DNA of 64,000 bases from Synergistaceae bacterium (GTDB lineage: Bacteria; Synergistota; Synergistia; Synergistales; Synergistaceae), in assembly GCA_031258255.1 (NCBI GenBank), contig JAIRNC010000025.1:1-64000 (forward strand). The letters are read 5' to 3'. Shown here in pieces: positions 18,818 to 28,599 of this stretch. Every line of letters begins with the position of its first letter. Positions within the stretch are counted from its first letter, which is position 1. The notes beneath the pieces are model-generated. The model was not told the DNA's origin and ran no database searches. It saw only the letters and a program-made list of their open reading frames with translations. Made by a program: the position numbers and the translations under genes.

Positions 18818-19927
18818 TCAGAAGGCTTTTTCAAGAAGAGGGGCGGAGCTGGGGGAGATCCTGGCGGACGCCCCGACGAACACGTCAGCCAGCAACGGGT
18901 CGAAGTGCTTCCCCGCCTCTTCGGCTATTATGCCGATGGCGTTATCGTGCGAGAAAGCCTTCTTGTAGGGCCTCTCCGACACGAGCGCGTCGTATACGTC
19001 CACTATGGCCATCATCCGCCCTTCTAGCGGGATGGCCTCTCCCGACAAGCCCCTCGGGTATCCCGTGCCGTTCCACTTTTCGTGATGCGTCCCGGCCATG
19101 ATCCTCGCGTGGGTCAAGAATACGCTCTTTCTTGAATCCCGCTCGATCTTGAGGATGATCTTCTCGCCGAACGTCGTGTGTTTTTTCATCTCGTCGAACT
19201 CTTCCGGGGTGAGCTTGCCCGGCTTCAGCAGGATGTTGTCCTTTATTGCTATCTTGCCTACGTCGTGCAACTGCGCTGATTGAAAGAACAGCCGCTTGTC
19301 CCACGCCTCGGTGATTTCGGCGTAGACGCCGGAGCGAGTCATATCGTCCAGCAGGACCTCAAGGAGGTGTCCCGTGCGCTCTATGTGTCCGCCTGTCACG
19401 TCGTCGCGGAACTCGACGAGGTCGCTTATCGTCTTGAGCAGCGCGTTTTGCAGCTCAAGGATTGAGAGCGTCTTTTCGTCCACCATCTGCTGGAGGTTGC
19501 CGTTGAGCCTCTTGAGGTCGCGCCTCTGCTCCTCCAGTTGGATCTGCACGTCGACGCGCTTCAAGAGGAGCTGCGGGGAGAACGGCTTTGCGATGTAGTC
19601 GACCGCTCCCATGGAGAGCCCCTCTATCTCGCTGCTGGTGTCGGATTTCGAAGTGAGGAAGATAACCGGGACCTGCGCCGTGGCCGGATTGGCCTTTAGG
19701 CGGTGTATGACCTCGTAGCCGTTTATTTCCGGCATCAGGACGTCGAGCAGTATCAGGTCCGGTATGGTCTCCTCCAAGAACCAAAACAGCTTTTTAGCGT
19801 TTGGCATGGTGAAGACGTCATATTGTCCCATGAGCGTGTTTCTCGCCAATTTGAGGACGATCGGGGTGTCGTCCACAAGTACGATCTTTTTCCGTTTCCC
19901 TGACATGTAAAACTGCCTACCCTTCAT
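18818..19927 (-). CDS. Response regulator with HD-GYP domain (c-di-GMP phosphodiesterase type)
   Basis: IVLVDDTPIVLKLARN..LILLDVLMPEINGYEV; AQLHDVGKIAIKDNILLKPGKLTPEEFDEMKKHT; HHEKWNGTGYPRGLSGE. Confidence 0.93.
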   Translation of the reverse strand: MKGRQFYMSGKRKKIVLVDDTPIVLKLARNTLMGQYDVFTMPNAKKLFWFLEETIPDLILLDVLMPEINGYEVIHRLKANPATAQVPVIFLTSKSDTSSEIEGLSMGAVDYIAKPFSPQLLLKRVDVQIQLEEQRRDLKRLNGNLQQMVDEKTLSILELQNALLKTISDLVEFRDDVTGGHIERTGHLLEVLLDDMTRSGVYAEITEAWDKRLFFQSAQLHDVGKIAIKDNILLKPGKLTPEEFDEMKKHTTFGEKIILKIERDSRKSVFLTHARIMAGTHHEKWNGTGYPRGLSGEAIPLEGRMMAIVDVYDALVSERPYKKAFSHDNAIGIIAEEAGKHFDPLLADVFVGASARISPSSAPLLEKAF

Positions 19928-20377
19928 GGTTTCCGCACATGCCAGGCATCTCGATGCTCGGCATGTCCCGATGGTAAAATTGACGAACTTTTAGCCCAAG
20001 AACAGCGCACTTATTTTAATAAAATTCTGGAACATAAAATTTTATTGCTAGCCTTACAAAACAATAGTCTAATTTATCAATGCAAAACACTGAATTGATC
20101 GACATAAGTATAGCACGATCATTAAGGTCTTGACAAACGATAAGCCTTCTTGTAATTGCCGTCAAACCCTATGGCATATTCAACAGTTAATGCATTATAA
20201 AGTTAGAAATAATCGAAAAAATGCGCATATGTATTCATTTAAGGTGTTTAGCGGTGGGCTATGCCCTTTGAGCAGATTAATCAGCAGCCGTCGCCCTTGG
20301 GCAGGATGTCGTCTGAGCAGATCAATCACAGTTTTTAATGTATAATAACCCGTGAAATCAAAAGAGGGGGCGCGCCC

Positions 20378-20845
20378 GTGACGGAAAGAACTCTCGCCCT
20401 GACCCGCGGTTCTGTAATCGCGGCTCTCTATGTGGCGCTGGTCATAGCCTTTCAGCCGATATCTTCCGGGCCGGTGCAGTTCCGAGTCGCGGAGGCGCTG
20501 ACGCTGTTGCCCGTCCTGTGGGTGGAGGCGATACCTGGTCTCTTTGTCGGATGCCTCATAGCGAACATATTCGCGGGCCTGGGGTTCGGCGATATATTCC
20601 TGGGCAGCGCGGCCACGCTCGTGGCGGCGGCGCTCACCAGGCGCGCCACTAACGTTATGCTGGCCGCCGCTGCCCCCGTCGCGGTAAACGGCATTGCGGT
20701 GGGCTGGTACCTCTCCCTTGTCTCGGAAACGCCGTTCATCGTGGCAGCCCTCTACGTCGCGGCTGGGGAGGCTATGGTCTGCTTCGCCCTGGGCATACCG
20801 CTCATAAAGGCGCTAAAGCGTGCGGATTTACGTTTTCTTAGATGA
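20378..20845 (+). CDS. QueT-family (queuosine precursor ECF S-component) transporter
   Basis: GSVIAALYVALVIAFQPISSGPVQFRVAEALTLLPVLWVEAIPGLFVGCLIANIF. Confidence 0.85.
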   Translation: MTERTLALTRGSVIAALYVALVIAFQPISSGPVQFRVAEALTLLPVLWVEAIPGLFVGCLIANIFAGLGFGDIFLGSAATLVAAALTRRATNVMLAAAAPVAVNGIAVGWYLSLVSETPFIVAALYVAAGEAMVCFALGIPLIKALKRADLRFLR

Positions 20846-20939
20846 CAAAATTGACGCACCCTCTTGCGCATATTTACAGAATCAGCGAAACTAACACATA
20901 TATCGTGCGAGGCTTCTTGCCATATGAGGACGTGATCGA

Positions 20940-22052
20940 TTGAGGCAGTCGTTCAAGACCAAATTAAAGCAGATGTGGTTCCCTGCGGACTTCCGCTTGC
21001 CGGAGCCAGAGTTCACGAGGGAGCAGCTCGACCTCTTGGAAGAGCTCATCCAGCTCATTCAGCCCACGCTCTCAAGGGAAGAGCAGGCCCTTAGCGACGA
21101 GCGCGGCGGCATGGCTCGCTTCCTTGTAGACCTAGGGACCGGCATATGGCGCATCAGGCGAAAGATAGAGGGGCTCTCCAGGATGCCGAAGGAGATAAAG
21201 GACGCGCTGTTCTCACTTGAGAGCACGTGGGCCTCTATGTCCGAGGGCGGGGTGGAGATATTGGACCATACGGGCACGATACCTCTGAAGAACGAGGCGA
21301 GGATCGTGGAGGTCCGAGAAATCCCGAACCTGTCGAGAGACCAGGTGGTCGAGACCATAAAGCCGACGATAATGCTCAAAGGAGAGGTTATCCAGGTCGG
21401 CGAGGTCGTCATGGGGCGAGCCGTCAAACCTGCGCAGTCCGCGTTTTCCGCTGAGAGCGCGCCGGATTCTCCGCCCGATGCCGCCGAAGAAGTTGCAGGT
21501 GAGAGTTATAGTGATGCCGGTCTGGAGTCCGTCCCGCAGCCAGAGCCGTCAGATGTGCTGGATGGCCCAGGGCCGGAGGAGACGCAGCCCCTTTTGGATG
21601 ACGGCCAAGATTCGCCAGCGGAGCCTCCCGCAGACGAAGCCCCAGGCGAGGAGGGCGAGCCGGAGGAAACGCGCTATGCGCCAGAAGCGATCCCCGCTCT
21701 TGAACCGCAGCCTGGCGAGTCTGCCCCGGCAGCCGACGAGACGCAGGGCGATGACAGGACAGTGGAAGAAACGCCCGAGGCAGCCCCAACAGCGGAGCTC
21801 CTGCCCGAAATGGAGATCCCCGCGCCAGCGCCTGACGAAATCACTGTCGAGGAAGATCTGCCCGCCGTTTCGGTCGAATCCGAAATACCTGCGCCAGGCG
21901 AAGCAGAGCCGGAGGAGAAGCCAAAGAAAAAGCGGGCGGCCCGCAAGCCGAAGACAGAGGAGGCAGCTGATGCCGACGAGGAACCGAAGCCCAAGAGGAC
22001 GCGCAGGAAGAAGAAGACGGACGAGACGACTGAGGTGAACGACGCTGGCTGA
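20940..22052 (+). CDS. Uncharacterised protein: folded N-terminal ~160 aa, long Pro/Glu-rich linker, Lys/Arg-rich C-terminal tail
   Basis: Intact 370-aa ORF; tail KPKKKRAARKPKTEEAADADEEPKPKRTRRKKKTDE. Confidence 0.7.
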   Translation: MRQSFKTKLKQMWFPADFRLPEPEFTREQLDLLEELIQLIQPTLSREEQALSDERGGMARFLVDLGTGIWRIRRKIEGLSRMPKEIKDALFSLESTWASMSEGGVEILDHTGTIPLKNEARIVEVREIPNLSRDQVVETIKPTIMLKGEVIQVGEVVMGRAVKPAQSAFSAESAPDSPPDAAEEVAGESYSDAGLESVPQPEPSDVLDGPGPEETQPLLDDGQDSPAEPPADEAPGEEGEPEETRYAPEAIPALEPQPGESAPAADETQGDDRTVEETPEAAPTAELLPEMEIPAPAPDEITVEEDLPAVSVESEIPAPGEAEPEEKPKKKRAARKPKTEEAADADEEPKPKRTRRKKKTDETTEVNDAG

Positions 22053-22137
22053 ACATACGAAGCACCATAGTGTACCTTACGACGTAAAGCTCGCTAAGGC
22101 TGATGAAAGCGGCCTTGGCCTCCACACCGAGGAGATA

Positions 22138-23085
22138 ATGGACGGGATGCAGAGGATCAAGGCGGTCGCCTCCCTCGTCGAGTCCGCGATAGTATGGCGC
22201 GCGCAGTACATCGCCTGGAATGTCGATGTATTCAAGGCGGAGCCGCTCCTGTTCCGGCTCGTCTTCAAGGAGGGGTCCCAGAACCCGCAGGCCATGGATC
22301 TGCTGGCCAGGATATACTTCCAGCAGAGCAAGTACGAGAAGGCCAAGGATCTCTGGAACCGCGCGAGCGAGCTGCAACCCGGCAATCCGGCGCTGAAGAG
22401 GACCGCCGCCGCCATGAGGGCCATCGCGAAATCGCCCTCCTCCGCGCTCTTGCGCCACAAGGCGCGAGTCCTTTTCGGCGCCGGCGCCATGCTCGTCTCC
22501 TTCTTCTTCGTCTGCTGGGGAGGCGTCCTGGGTTACAGGGCGCTGGGGCGGTGGGCCGAAGGGCCTGTCGCCGTCCAGAACCTGGCTGGCATGTTCCACT
22601 ACGAATACGACTCCATCACAAGGGGCATGGTCTACGTCCCAGGCCCTGCCGCCGTCTTGGCCGCAGAGGACATTGCCCCCGTTTCGGTGGAGGACGACGG
22701 CACTTACAGCATGGGCTTTACCAGGAAAAAGGCTTCGAGCGGGCGCGACATTGGCCGGATCGAGGTGGTGGTGGAGCGCGTCGGGAACACCCTCAAGGTC
22801 TCCGGCAGGATACCGAACCTGCACGTCCGCTATCTCGTGGAGCAGTCCCTCTGGGAGGTGCCAGGCATAACGGAGCTCGACATGAGGGGCCTTGAGGTGG
22901 ATCGCACGTACAGGGTGAACAGGGGCGACAGCCTCTGGATAATAGCGAAGAAAATTTACGGGAACGGGTCAGCCTGGACGCTTTTGGCCAAGGTAAACAG
23001 CCTCGAAAATCCGAACGTGCTGCGGATAGGGCAGGAGCTTGCCCTGCCGCTGGGCGACGAGATCCTGGTCCAAGACGGGGAGTGA
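22138..23085 (+). CDS. Membrane-anchored LysM-domain protein with TPR-like N-terminus
   Basis: YFQQSKYEKAKDLWNRASELQPGNPALKR; TM ALFGAGAMLVSFFFVCWGGVLGYRALG; C-terminal YRVNRGDSLWIIAKKIYGNGSAWTLLAKVNSLENPNVLRIGQELALP; true start may be up to ~90 nt upstream at a non-ATG codon. Confidence 0.8.
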   Translation: MDGMQRIKAVASLVESAIVWRAQYIAWNVDVFKAEPLLFRLVFKEGSQNPQAMDLLARIYFQQSKYEKAKDLWNRASELQPGNPALKRTAAAMRAIAKSPSSALLRHKARVLFGAGAMLVSFFFVCWGGVLGYRALGRWAEGPVAVQNLAGMFHYEYDSITRGMVYVPGPAAVLAAEDIAPVSVEDDGTYSMGFTRKKASSGRDIGRIEVVVERVGNTLKVSGRIPNLHVRYLVEQSLWEVPGITELDMRGLEVDRTYRVNRGDSLWIIAKKIYGNGSAWTLLAKVNSLENPNVLRIGQELALPLGDEILVQDGE

Positions 23086-23101
23086 CGCGGGCGCGGCACG
23101 G

Positions 23102-23524
23102 TCACGCCGAGAAAAACGCCGCTACCGCGTCCGCAGCCAGCTTCACGAACTCAGAGTAAGGCAGGGCCGGCGTCCCGACCACCGCGACGTTGCACTTGTC
23201 CACCGGGATGAGGAATTTTTTGGCCCTGCTCTCGCCGACGGCCTTGGCCATCGCCGGGGTTATCTCGCCGAACATGGAGTTTGCCACCACGATGCCTATC
23301 GGGCCGACGATCGCGTCTGCGTCCGCGCAGGCCACCAGGACGGGGTTCTCGCCCGTGGCGCCGTGCCTTGCCCCCGCGCCCAGCATGGCCGCGGTCGCCA
23401 CGCTGTTCGTGCCTACGGCGAAAATTTGACAGCTCTCGTCCTCGGCCATCCGCTTTTTTCGGAGGGCCGCTATCACGCTCTTCCCGAGCGCCCCGCCCTG
23501 CCCGTCGATCACGACTATTTTCAT
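23102..23524 (-). CDS. DUF3842-family protein
   Basis: MKIVVIDGQGGALGKSVIAALRKK..FAVGTNSVATAAMLGAGA..GPIGIVVANSMFGEITPAMA. Confidence 0.8.
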   Translation of the reverse strand: MKIVVIDGQGGALGKSVIAALRKKRMAEDESCQIFAVGTNSVATAAMLGAGARHGATGENPVLVACADADAIVGPIGIVVANSMFGEITPAMAKAVGESRAKKFLIPVDKCNVAVVGTPALPYSEFVKLAADAVAAFFSA

Positions 23525-23823
23525 AAATCCGTCCTCCTCCTTAAAAAAGGGCTGATTTATAGTCCCTAAAGCAAGGATATTTTGCCAGAAAAAAGGAGTC
23601 GCGTAAATGCGCAAAAGCAGCGACGATGCCCTTCAGTCATATTCAATTTTCATTCAGCGATTCCTTAATTCCAGCATTGCAAAAAGACCTCTATGGCGTA
23701 TACAATATACCAGACCAAAGCGCTATATGGCTTGAAATTGGATGGCATGTGTCAGATTGCCTTACTCCATACAGCAGAGATGTTGCCATAATTGTAAATA
23801 AAAACTTCGGAGGCGATTTTGAG

Positions 23824-24384
23824 ATGAAGGAAAAAATCAGGGAGCTGTTGCCAGAGATCGAGTGGATAGCGGACAGGGAGCTTCAGGAAAAGGTCGTGGC
23901 CTGTTACGAGGACGCGCTCACGTCTGGTGGCTGGCAGCCGGAGGACATGGACAAAATACCCTTTACGCTCCTGATCCCGGACTGCCCTGCGTCTTACCTC
24001 GCCCACGTCCGTGGGGTGACCAGGATATCGAAGCGCGCAATGGACGAATTTAACGCGCTTTACGCCTCCCCGGGCGGGAAATTCAAGATGGACAACGACC
24101 TTCTAGTCGCGGGCGCGCTCCTCCATGACATCGGCAAGCTCGTCGAATACGAAAAGGCCCCGGGCGGCGGTACGGTCAAGTCTCAGATGGGGAAGGATCT
24201 GCGGCACCCGTTCTCCGGCACGGTGATAGCGCTCCGCAACGGCTGTAGCACGGCCATCGGCCACATCATAGCCAACCACGCCCACGAGGGCGACGGGACG
24301 CTCCGCAGCCCGGAGGGTGTGCTGGTGAACAAGGCGGATTTCATGAACTTCGAGGGCATAAAGAGCTTCCTCGGCATGAAATGA
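23824..24384 (+). CDS. HD-domain phosphohydrolase
   Basis: LAHVRGVTRISKRAMDEF; VAGALLHDIGKLVEYEK; HIIANHAHEGDG. Confidence 0.85.
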   Translation: MKEKIRELLPEIEWIADRELQEKVVACYEDALTSGGWQPEDMDKIPFTLLIPDCPASYLAHVRGVTRISKRAMDEFNALYASPGGKFKMDNDLLVAGALLHDIGKLVEYEKAPGGGTVKSQMGKDLRHPFSGTVIALRNGCSTAIGHIIANHAHEGDGTLRSPEGVLVNKADFMNFEGIKSFLGMK

Positions 24385-24448
24385 TATCGCAACAGTCTCA
24401 AGGGTTATAATTCCATCAATCGCTTTGTCTTTGGGGGGAGTCGCAGGA

Positions 24449-25738
24449 ATGGGCAGGACAATGATCATGAAGATTATGGAGCGCGCGTCCGGCAAGGAGG
24501 TCAAGATAGGCGACAGGGTCTGGTGCAATATAGACCTGTCGACGGCCCGTGACTTTGGCGGGGCGAACTGCACGTTGCAGTTCGACGAGATCACGGATAA
24601 GAAGGGGCGCGTATGGGACCCGGCGAAGATCGCGTTCACGTTCGACCTCCAGGCGCCATCGCACTCGGAGAAGGTCTCGGCCAACCAGAAGATCATCCGC
24701 GAGTTCGCGAAGCGGCAGGGCATCGAGAAGGTCTTCGACATCAACTGGGGCATCGGCCAGCACGTGCTCCTGGAAAACGGGCTGGTAAAGCCGGGCGACG
24801 TGATCCTTGGCACGGACAGCCACATGAACCTCCTTGGCGGGGTCGCGGCCTTCGCCACCGGCGTCGGCAACACCGACATCGCGGCCTCGTGGCTCAACGG
24901 GACGAACTGGTTCCGCGTGCCTGAGACGATGAGGATAGAGGTGACGGGCGAGTTCGGGCGCGGCGTCTACATGCGCGACCTGTTGACGCTGCTGGTGGGC
25001 GATATGGGCGCCGGCGGCATGGACTTTTTGGCGGTGGAGTTCGCCGGGGACACGATAGAGCGCAGCTCGCTGGCGGAGCGCATCACGCTCTGCTCGATGG
25101 TGACGGAGATGAGCGGGAAGATCGGCCTGATCCTGCCGAACGGCCCCGTGCTGGATTGGCTCGCCCTGCGCGCTGGGGCAAATGGCGAGCTGGTCCGCCA
25201 GAGGGTTCGCGACATAGCGCCGGACGACGACGCGCCTTACTGCGAGGTACACAGGTACGACGTCTCGAAGCTGGAGCCCATGGCCTCGTGTCCTGACGCG
25301 CCGGACAACGTGAAAACCGTCCGCTCGATATCCGGAGAGGCCGTGGACCAGGTTCATATAGGGAGCTGCACGAACGGGCGGTTCAGCGATATCGCGACAG
25401 CGTTCGAGGTCTTGGAGAAGGGCGGTTTTAAGGTGTCGCCCACGGTCCGGACAATCATAACGCCCGCAACGAGGGAGGTCATGGCGCAGTGTGCCAGGGA
25501 GGGCTTTATCGAGAGGTTCCTCGACGCTGGCGTCGTCTTCACGAACCCCACCTGCTCGCTCTGCACCGCTGAACACTATGGCGCGCTGCCTTCCGGTGAC
25601 GTGGGTTGCTCCACGACGAACCGCAACTTTATCGGGAAGGTCGGCAAGGGCAGCCACACATACCTCATGAGCCCGGCCTCCGCGATGGCGACCGCCGTTC
25701 GCGGGGTTATAACAGATCCCAGAGACATACTCTGCTGA
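24449..25738 (+). CDS. Aconitase-family large subunit (LeuC/HacA-like), paralog 1
   Basis: FDINWGIGQHVLLENGLVKPGDVILGTDSHMNLLGGVAAFATGVGNTDIA; HIGSCTNGRFSDI; NPTCSLCTAEHYGALPSGDVGCSTTNRNFIGKVG. Confidence 0.9.
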   Translation: MGRTMIMKIMERASGKEVKIGDRVWCNIDLSTARDFGGANCTLQFDEITDKKGRVWDPAKIAFTFDLQAPSHSEKVSANQKIIREFAKRQGIEKVFDINWGIGQHVLLENGLVKPGDVILGTDSHMNLLGGVAAFATGVGNTDIAASWLNGTNWFRVPETMRIEVTGEFGRGVYMRDLLTLLVGDMGAGGMDFLAVEFAGDTIERSSLAERITLCSMVTEMSGKIGLILPNGPVLDWLALRAGANGELVRQRVRDIAPDDDAPYCEVHRYDVSKLEPMASCPDAPDNVKTVRSISGEAVDQVHIGSCTNGRFSDIATAFEVLEKGGFKVSPTVRTIITPATREVMAQCAREGFIERFLDAGVVFTNPTCSLCTAEHYGALPSGDVGCSTTNRNFIGKVGKGSHTYLMSPASAMATAVRGVITDPRDILC

Positions 25739-25758
25739 CCAGGGAGGGCGTGACTGAT

Positions 25759-26280
25759 ATGAGCGAAGTTTTGAAGGGCCGGGCGTGGGTGTTCGGCGAC
25801 GACGTTGACACGGATCTGATTTACCACAATAAATACCTCGCGGAGACGGATCCTAAAAAGATGCCGCAGTATTCGTTCGAATACTATCCGGGCAAGGAGA
25901 AGTTCGCCAAGGAGGTAAAGCCCGGCGATTTCGTGGTCGCGGGCAAGAATTTCGGCTGCGGGTCGAGCCGCGAACACGCTGTGTACTGCCTCAAGGAGGC
26001 GGGCGTCCCCGTCATACTGGCGGAGACCTGCTCCCGCATATACTACCGCAACGCCATAAACAACGCGTACCCCGTCCTCTTCGTGAAGGGACTGTCCGAG
26101 GCGATAAAGTGCGGCAGGATAAAGGACGGGGACGGCCTCTCCGTCGAGCTGGACACAGGTGAGATCAACGACGAGACGAGCGGCGCGCACTTCCACGGGG
26201 ACGCGGTGAGCGACCTTGAGCGGGACATCATGGACGCCGGCGGCCTCATCCCGTACCTAAAATCGAAAGGCAGGCGATGA
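25759..26280 (+). CDS. Aconitase-family small subunit (LeuD-like), paralog 1
   Basis: [71 protein letters not shown]. Confidence 0.9.
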   Translation: MSEVLKGRAWVFGDDVDTDLIYHNKYLAETDPKKMPQYSFEYYPGKEKFAKEVKPGDFVVAGKNFGCGSSREHAVYCLKEAGVPVILAETCSRIYYRNAINNAYPVLFVKGLSEAIKCGRIKDGDGLSVELDTGEINDETSGAHFHGDAVSDLERDIMDAGGLIPYLKSKGRR

Positions 26281-27539
26281 CGATGGGCAAGACGTTTGCC
26301 GAGAAAGCGCTCGGACGCGCCGCAGGACGCGAGGTCAGCGCCAACGAAGTCGTCACGGTTGAGCCGGACTTCTGCATGAGCCACGACAACACGGGGCCTA
26401 TATCGCGCACGTTCAAGAAGATCGGCGTAGCTAACGTATGGAAGCCGGAGAGGCTCGTGGTCATCCTGGATCACGGCGTACCCGCCCCGTCCAGCGACCA
26501 CGCCGTAAACCACAAGGAGGCCAGGGAGTTCATGGCCTCCCAGGGCGCTCCGCACTTTTACGACGTGACCAGCGCGGGCGGCGTCTGCCACCAGAAGTTC
26601 TGCGAGGAGGGCTTTGCCCTGCCGGGGCTGATAGTGATAGGCAGCGACAGCCACACCTGCACCTACGGCGCGTTCGGGACGTTCGCGACGGGCATAGGGC
26701 GCACGGAGATGGCCGCCGCGTGGGCGACAGGCAAGATCTGGCTCAAGGTCCCGGAGAGCATAAAGATAAATGTCACGGGCAGATTTAAGGTGGGCGTGAC
26801 GGCCAAGGATTTCATCCTCAAGGTCATGGGCGACGTCAGATCCGACGGCGCGGACTACATGAGCGTCGAGTTCCACGGGGACGGCATAGAGGAGATGAGC
26901 GTAGCCGGGCGCATGACGCTTTGCAACCTCGGCATAGAGATGGGCGCTAAAAACGCCGTCTGCCGTCCCGACGGCAAGGTCCTGGACTTTATAAAGGGCA
27001 GGGAGAAGTCGCCGAGCTGGGAACCCCTGTGGGCCGATGCCGACGCCCTATACGCGAGGGCGTTTAACTACGACCTGGGCGAGATAGTGCCTGGCGTCGC
27101 GAAGCCCCACACGGTGGATAACTACGCTGAGATAGGCGAGGTCGCCGGCACGAAGATCGACCAGGCGTTCCTTGGCAGCTGCACGAACGGGAGGCTGGAG
27201 GATCTGCGCGCGGCGGCTGAAATTTTATCGGGCAGGAGGATAGCCGTTCGCACGATCGTGATACCGGCGTCGTGGGAGGTCTACAGGGCGGCGATGCGCG
27301 ACGGCACCATAGACGCGCTCCTGGACGCCGGCTGCATCGTCTGTAACTCCGGCTGCGGCCCGTGCCTCGGCGCGCACATGGGGACCCTGGCGCCGGGCGA
27401 GACCTGCGTCAGCACGGCAAACCGCAACTTCAAGGGGCGCATGGGGAACAAGGACAGCTTCATATTCCTGGCGAGCCCCTATACGGTAGCTGCCAGCGCC
27501 CTCGCGGGCAAGATCAGCGATCCGAGGGAGGTGCTGTAG
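26277..27539 (+). CDS. Aconitase-family large subunit (LeuC/HacA-like), paralog 2
   Basis: MGKTFAEKALGRAAGREVSANEVVTVEPDFCMSHDNTGPI; VIGSDSHTCTYGAFGTFATGIGRTEMAAAWATG; FLGSCTNGRLEDL; NSGCGPCLGAHMG. Confidence 0.92.
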   Translation: MTMGKTFAEKALGRAAGREVSANEVVTVEPDFCMSHDNTGPISRTFKKIGVANVWKPERLVVILDHGVPAPSSDHAVNHKEAREFMASQGAPHFYDVTSAGGVCHQKFCEEGFALPGLIVIGSDSHTCTYGAFGTFATGIGRTEMAAAWATGKIWLKVPESIKINVTGRFKVGVTAKDFILKVMGDVRSDGADYMSVEFHGDGIEEMSVAGRMTLCNLGIEMGAKNAVCRPDGKVLDFIKGREKSPSWEPLWADADALYARAFNYDLGEIVPGVAKPHTVDNYAEIGEVAGTKIDQAFLGSCTNGRLEDLRAAAEILSGRRIAVRTIVIPASWEVYRAAMRDGTIDALLDAGCIVCNSGCGPCLGAHMGTLAPGETCVSTANRNFKGRMGNKDSFIFLASPYTVAASALAGKISDPREVL

Positions 27540-28034
27540 ATGAAGGTCAAGGGCAGGGTGTGGAAGTATGGCGACGACGTGAACACGGATGTCATCTTCC
27601 CAGGCAAATACACGTACACCGTGTCGGAGCGAGCCGATATGGGGCAGTACGCGCTGGAGGATCTCGACCCCGGGTTCACGAAGAACGCGAAGCCCGGAGA
27701 TATCATCGTGGCCGGAAAAAACTGGGGCTGCGGCTCCAGCCGGGAACAGGCGGCCATCTGCCTCAAGGAGCGCGGAGTGGGCGCGATCATCGCCAAGAGC
27801 TTCGCGCGGATCCACTATCGCAACTGTCTGAACGAGGGGCTGCCCATAATCATCAGTTCCGAGGTTCAGGGGCTCGTGGAAAGCGGCAGTGAGATAGAGG
27901 TAGATTTCGAAAAAGGGGAGATATCAGCTGGCGGGCAGGTCGTAAAGTTCCCCCCGTACCCGGAATTTGTCCAGGGCCTCGTGGCGGACGGCGGCCTGAT
28001 ACCCCACGTAAAAAAATCGCTGGGGCTGGCCTGA
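27540..28034 (+). CDS. Aconitase-family small subunit (LeuD-like), paralog 2
   Basis: GRVWKYGDDVNTDVIFPGKYTYTVSE; IIVAGKNWGCGSSREQAAICLKERGVGAIIAKSFARIHYRNCLNEGLP. Confidence 0.92.
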   Translation: MKVKGRVWKYGDDVNTDVIFPGKYTYTVSERADMGQYALEDLDPGFTKNAKPGDIIVAGKNWGCGSSREQAAICLKERGVGAIIAKSFARIHYRNCLNEGLPIIISSEVQGLVESGSEIEVDFEKGEISAGGQVVKFPPYPEFVQGLVADGGLIPHVKKSLGLA

Positions 28035-28131
28035 GGAGCTTTTAATCAGCTATTTCCTATATTTTGTTTTTTTTACTCTGCCATTGTGTTAGAATTTCCC
28101 TCATCGAACCGCATATAATGGAGGGATATAC

Positions 28132-28569
28132 ATGAAAGAGCACGAGATCTCACGGGAAGACGCGATGGCAAAGGCACTGAAACTCTTGTCGGGTGCTAAG
28201 ACGGTATTCCTTGCGACAAACGGCAGTCATGGACACCCGAACCTCAGGGCGATGGCGCCGGTCAAGACCGAGGGAGTTAATACGCTCTGGTTTTCCACCT
28301 CGCGAGGGTCAAGCAAGGTGGACGAGCTGGCGCACAGCGACAAGGCCGTAGTGTACGGCTATTCGCCGCGCAACATGTCGGAATTCAGGCTCTGGGGCAG
28401 CGTAGAGGTGTTAGACGACGCTGGTTCCAGGGAGCTTGTATGGGCAGAAGCCCTCAGGGAGCACTTCCCGGAGGGCGTGAATGACCCGAACCTGCTGGTT
28501 CTCCGCTTCAGCGCCGTTTCCGGGATGTACATGGCCAAGGACGGCAAGAGCGGCGTCTTTGAGGCCTGA
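28132..28569 (+). CDS. Pyridoxamine 5'-phosphate oxidase-like flavin-binding protein
   Basis: KTVFLATNGSHGHPNLRAMAPVKTEGVNTLWFSTSRGSSKVDELAHSDKAVVYGY. Confidence 0.8.
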   Translation: MKEHEISREDAMAKALKLLSGAKTVFLATNGSHGHPNLRAMAPVKTEGVNTLWFSTSRGSSKVDELAHSDKAVVYGYSPRNMSEFRLWGSVEVLDDAGSRELVWAEALREHFPEGVNDPNLLVLRFSAVSGMYMAKDGKSGVFEA

Positions 28570-28599
28570 CGGCCACCATAATAGCTGGGAGGTAATTGT

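Noticed and set aside
24416-25657. 413-aa - strand ORF antisense to the first leuC-like gene
   Set aside because: Shadow ORF; the + strand encodes conserved aconitase-family motifs throughout.
28114-28119. TATAAT just upstream of the PNPOx-like gene as a promoter -10
   Set aside because: A TSS ~7 nt downstream would exclude the good RBS (GGAGGG) lying directly after it, and no matching -35 was found.
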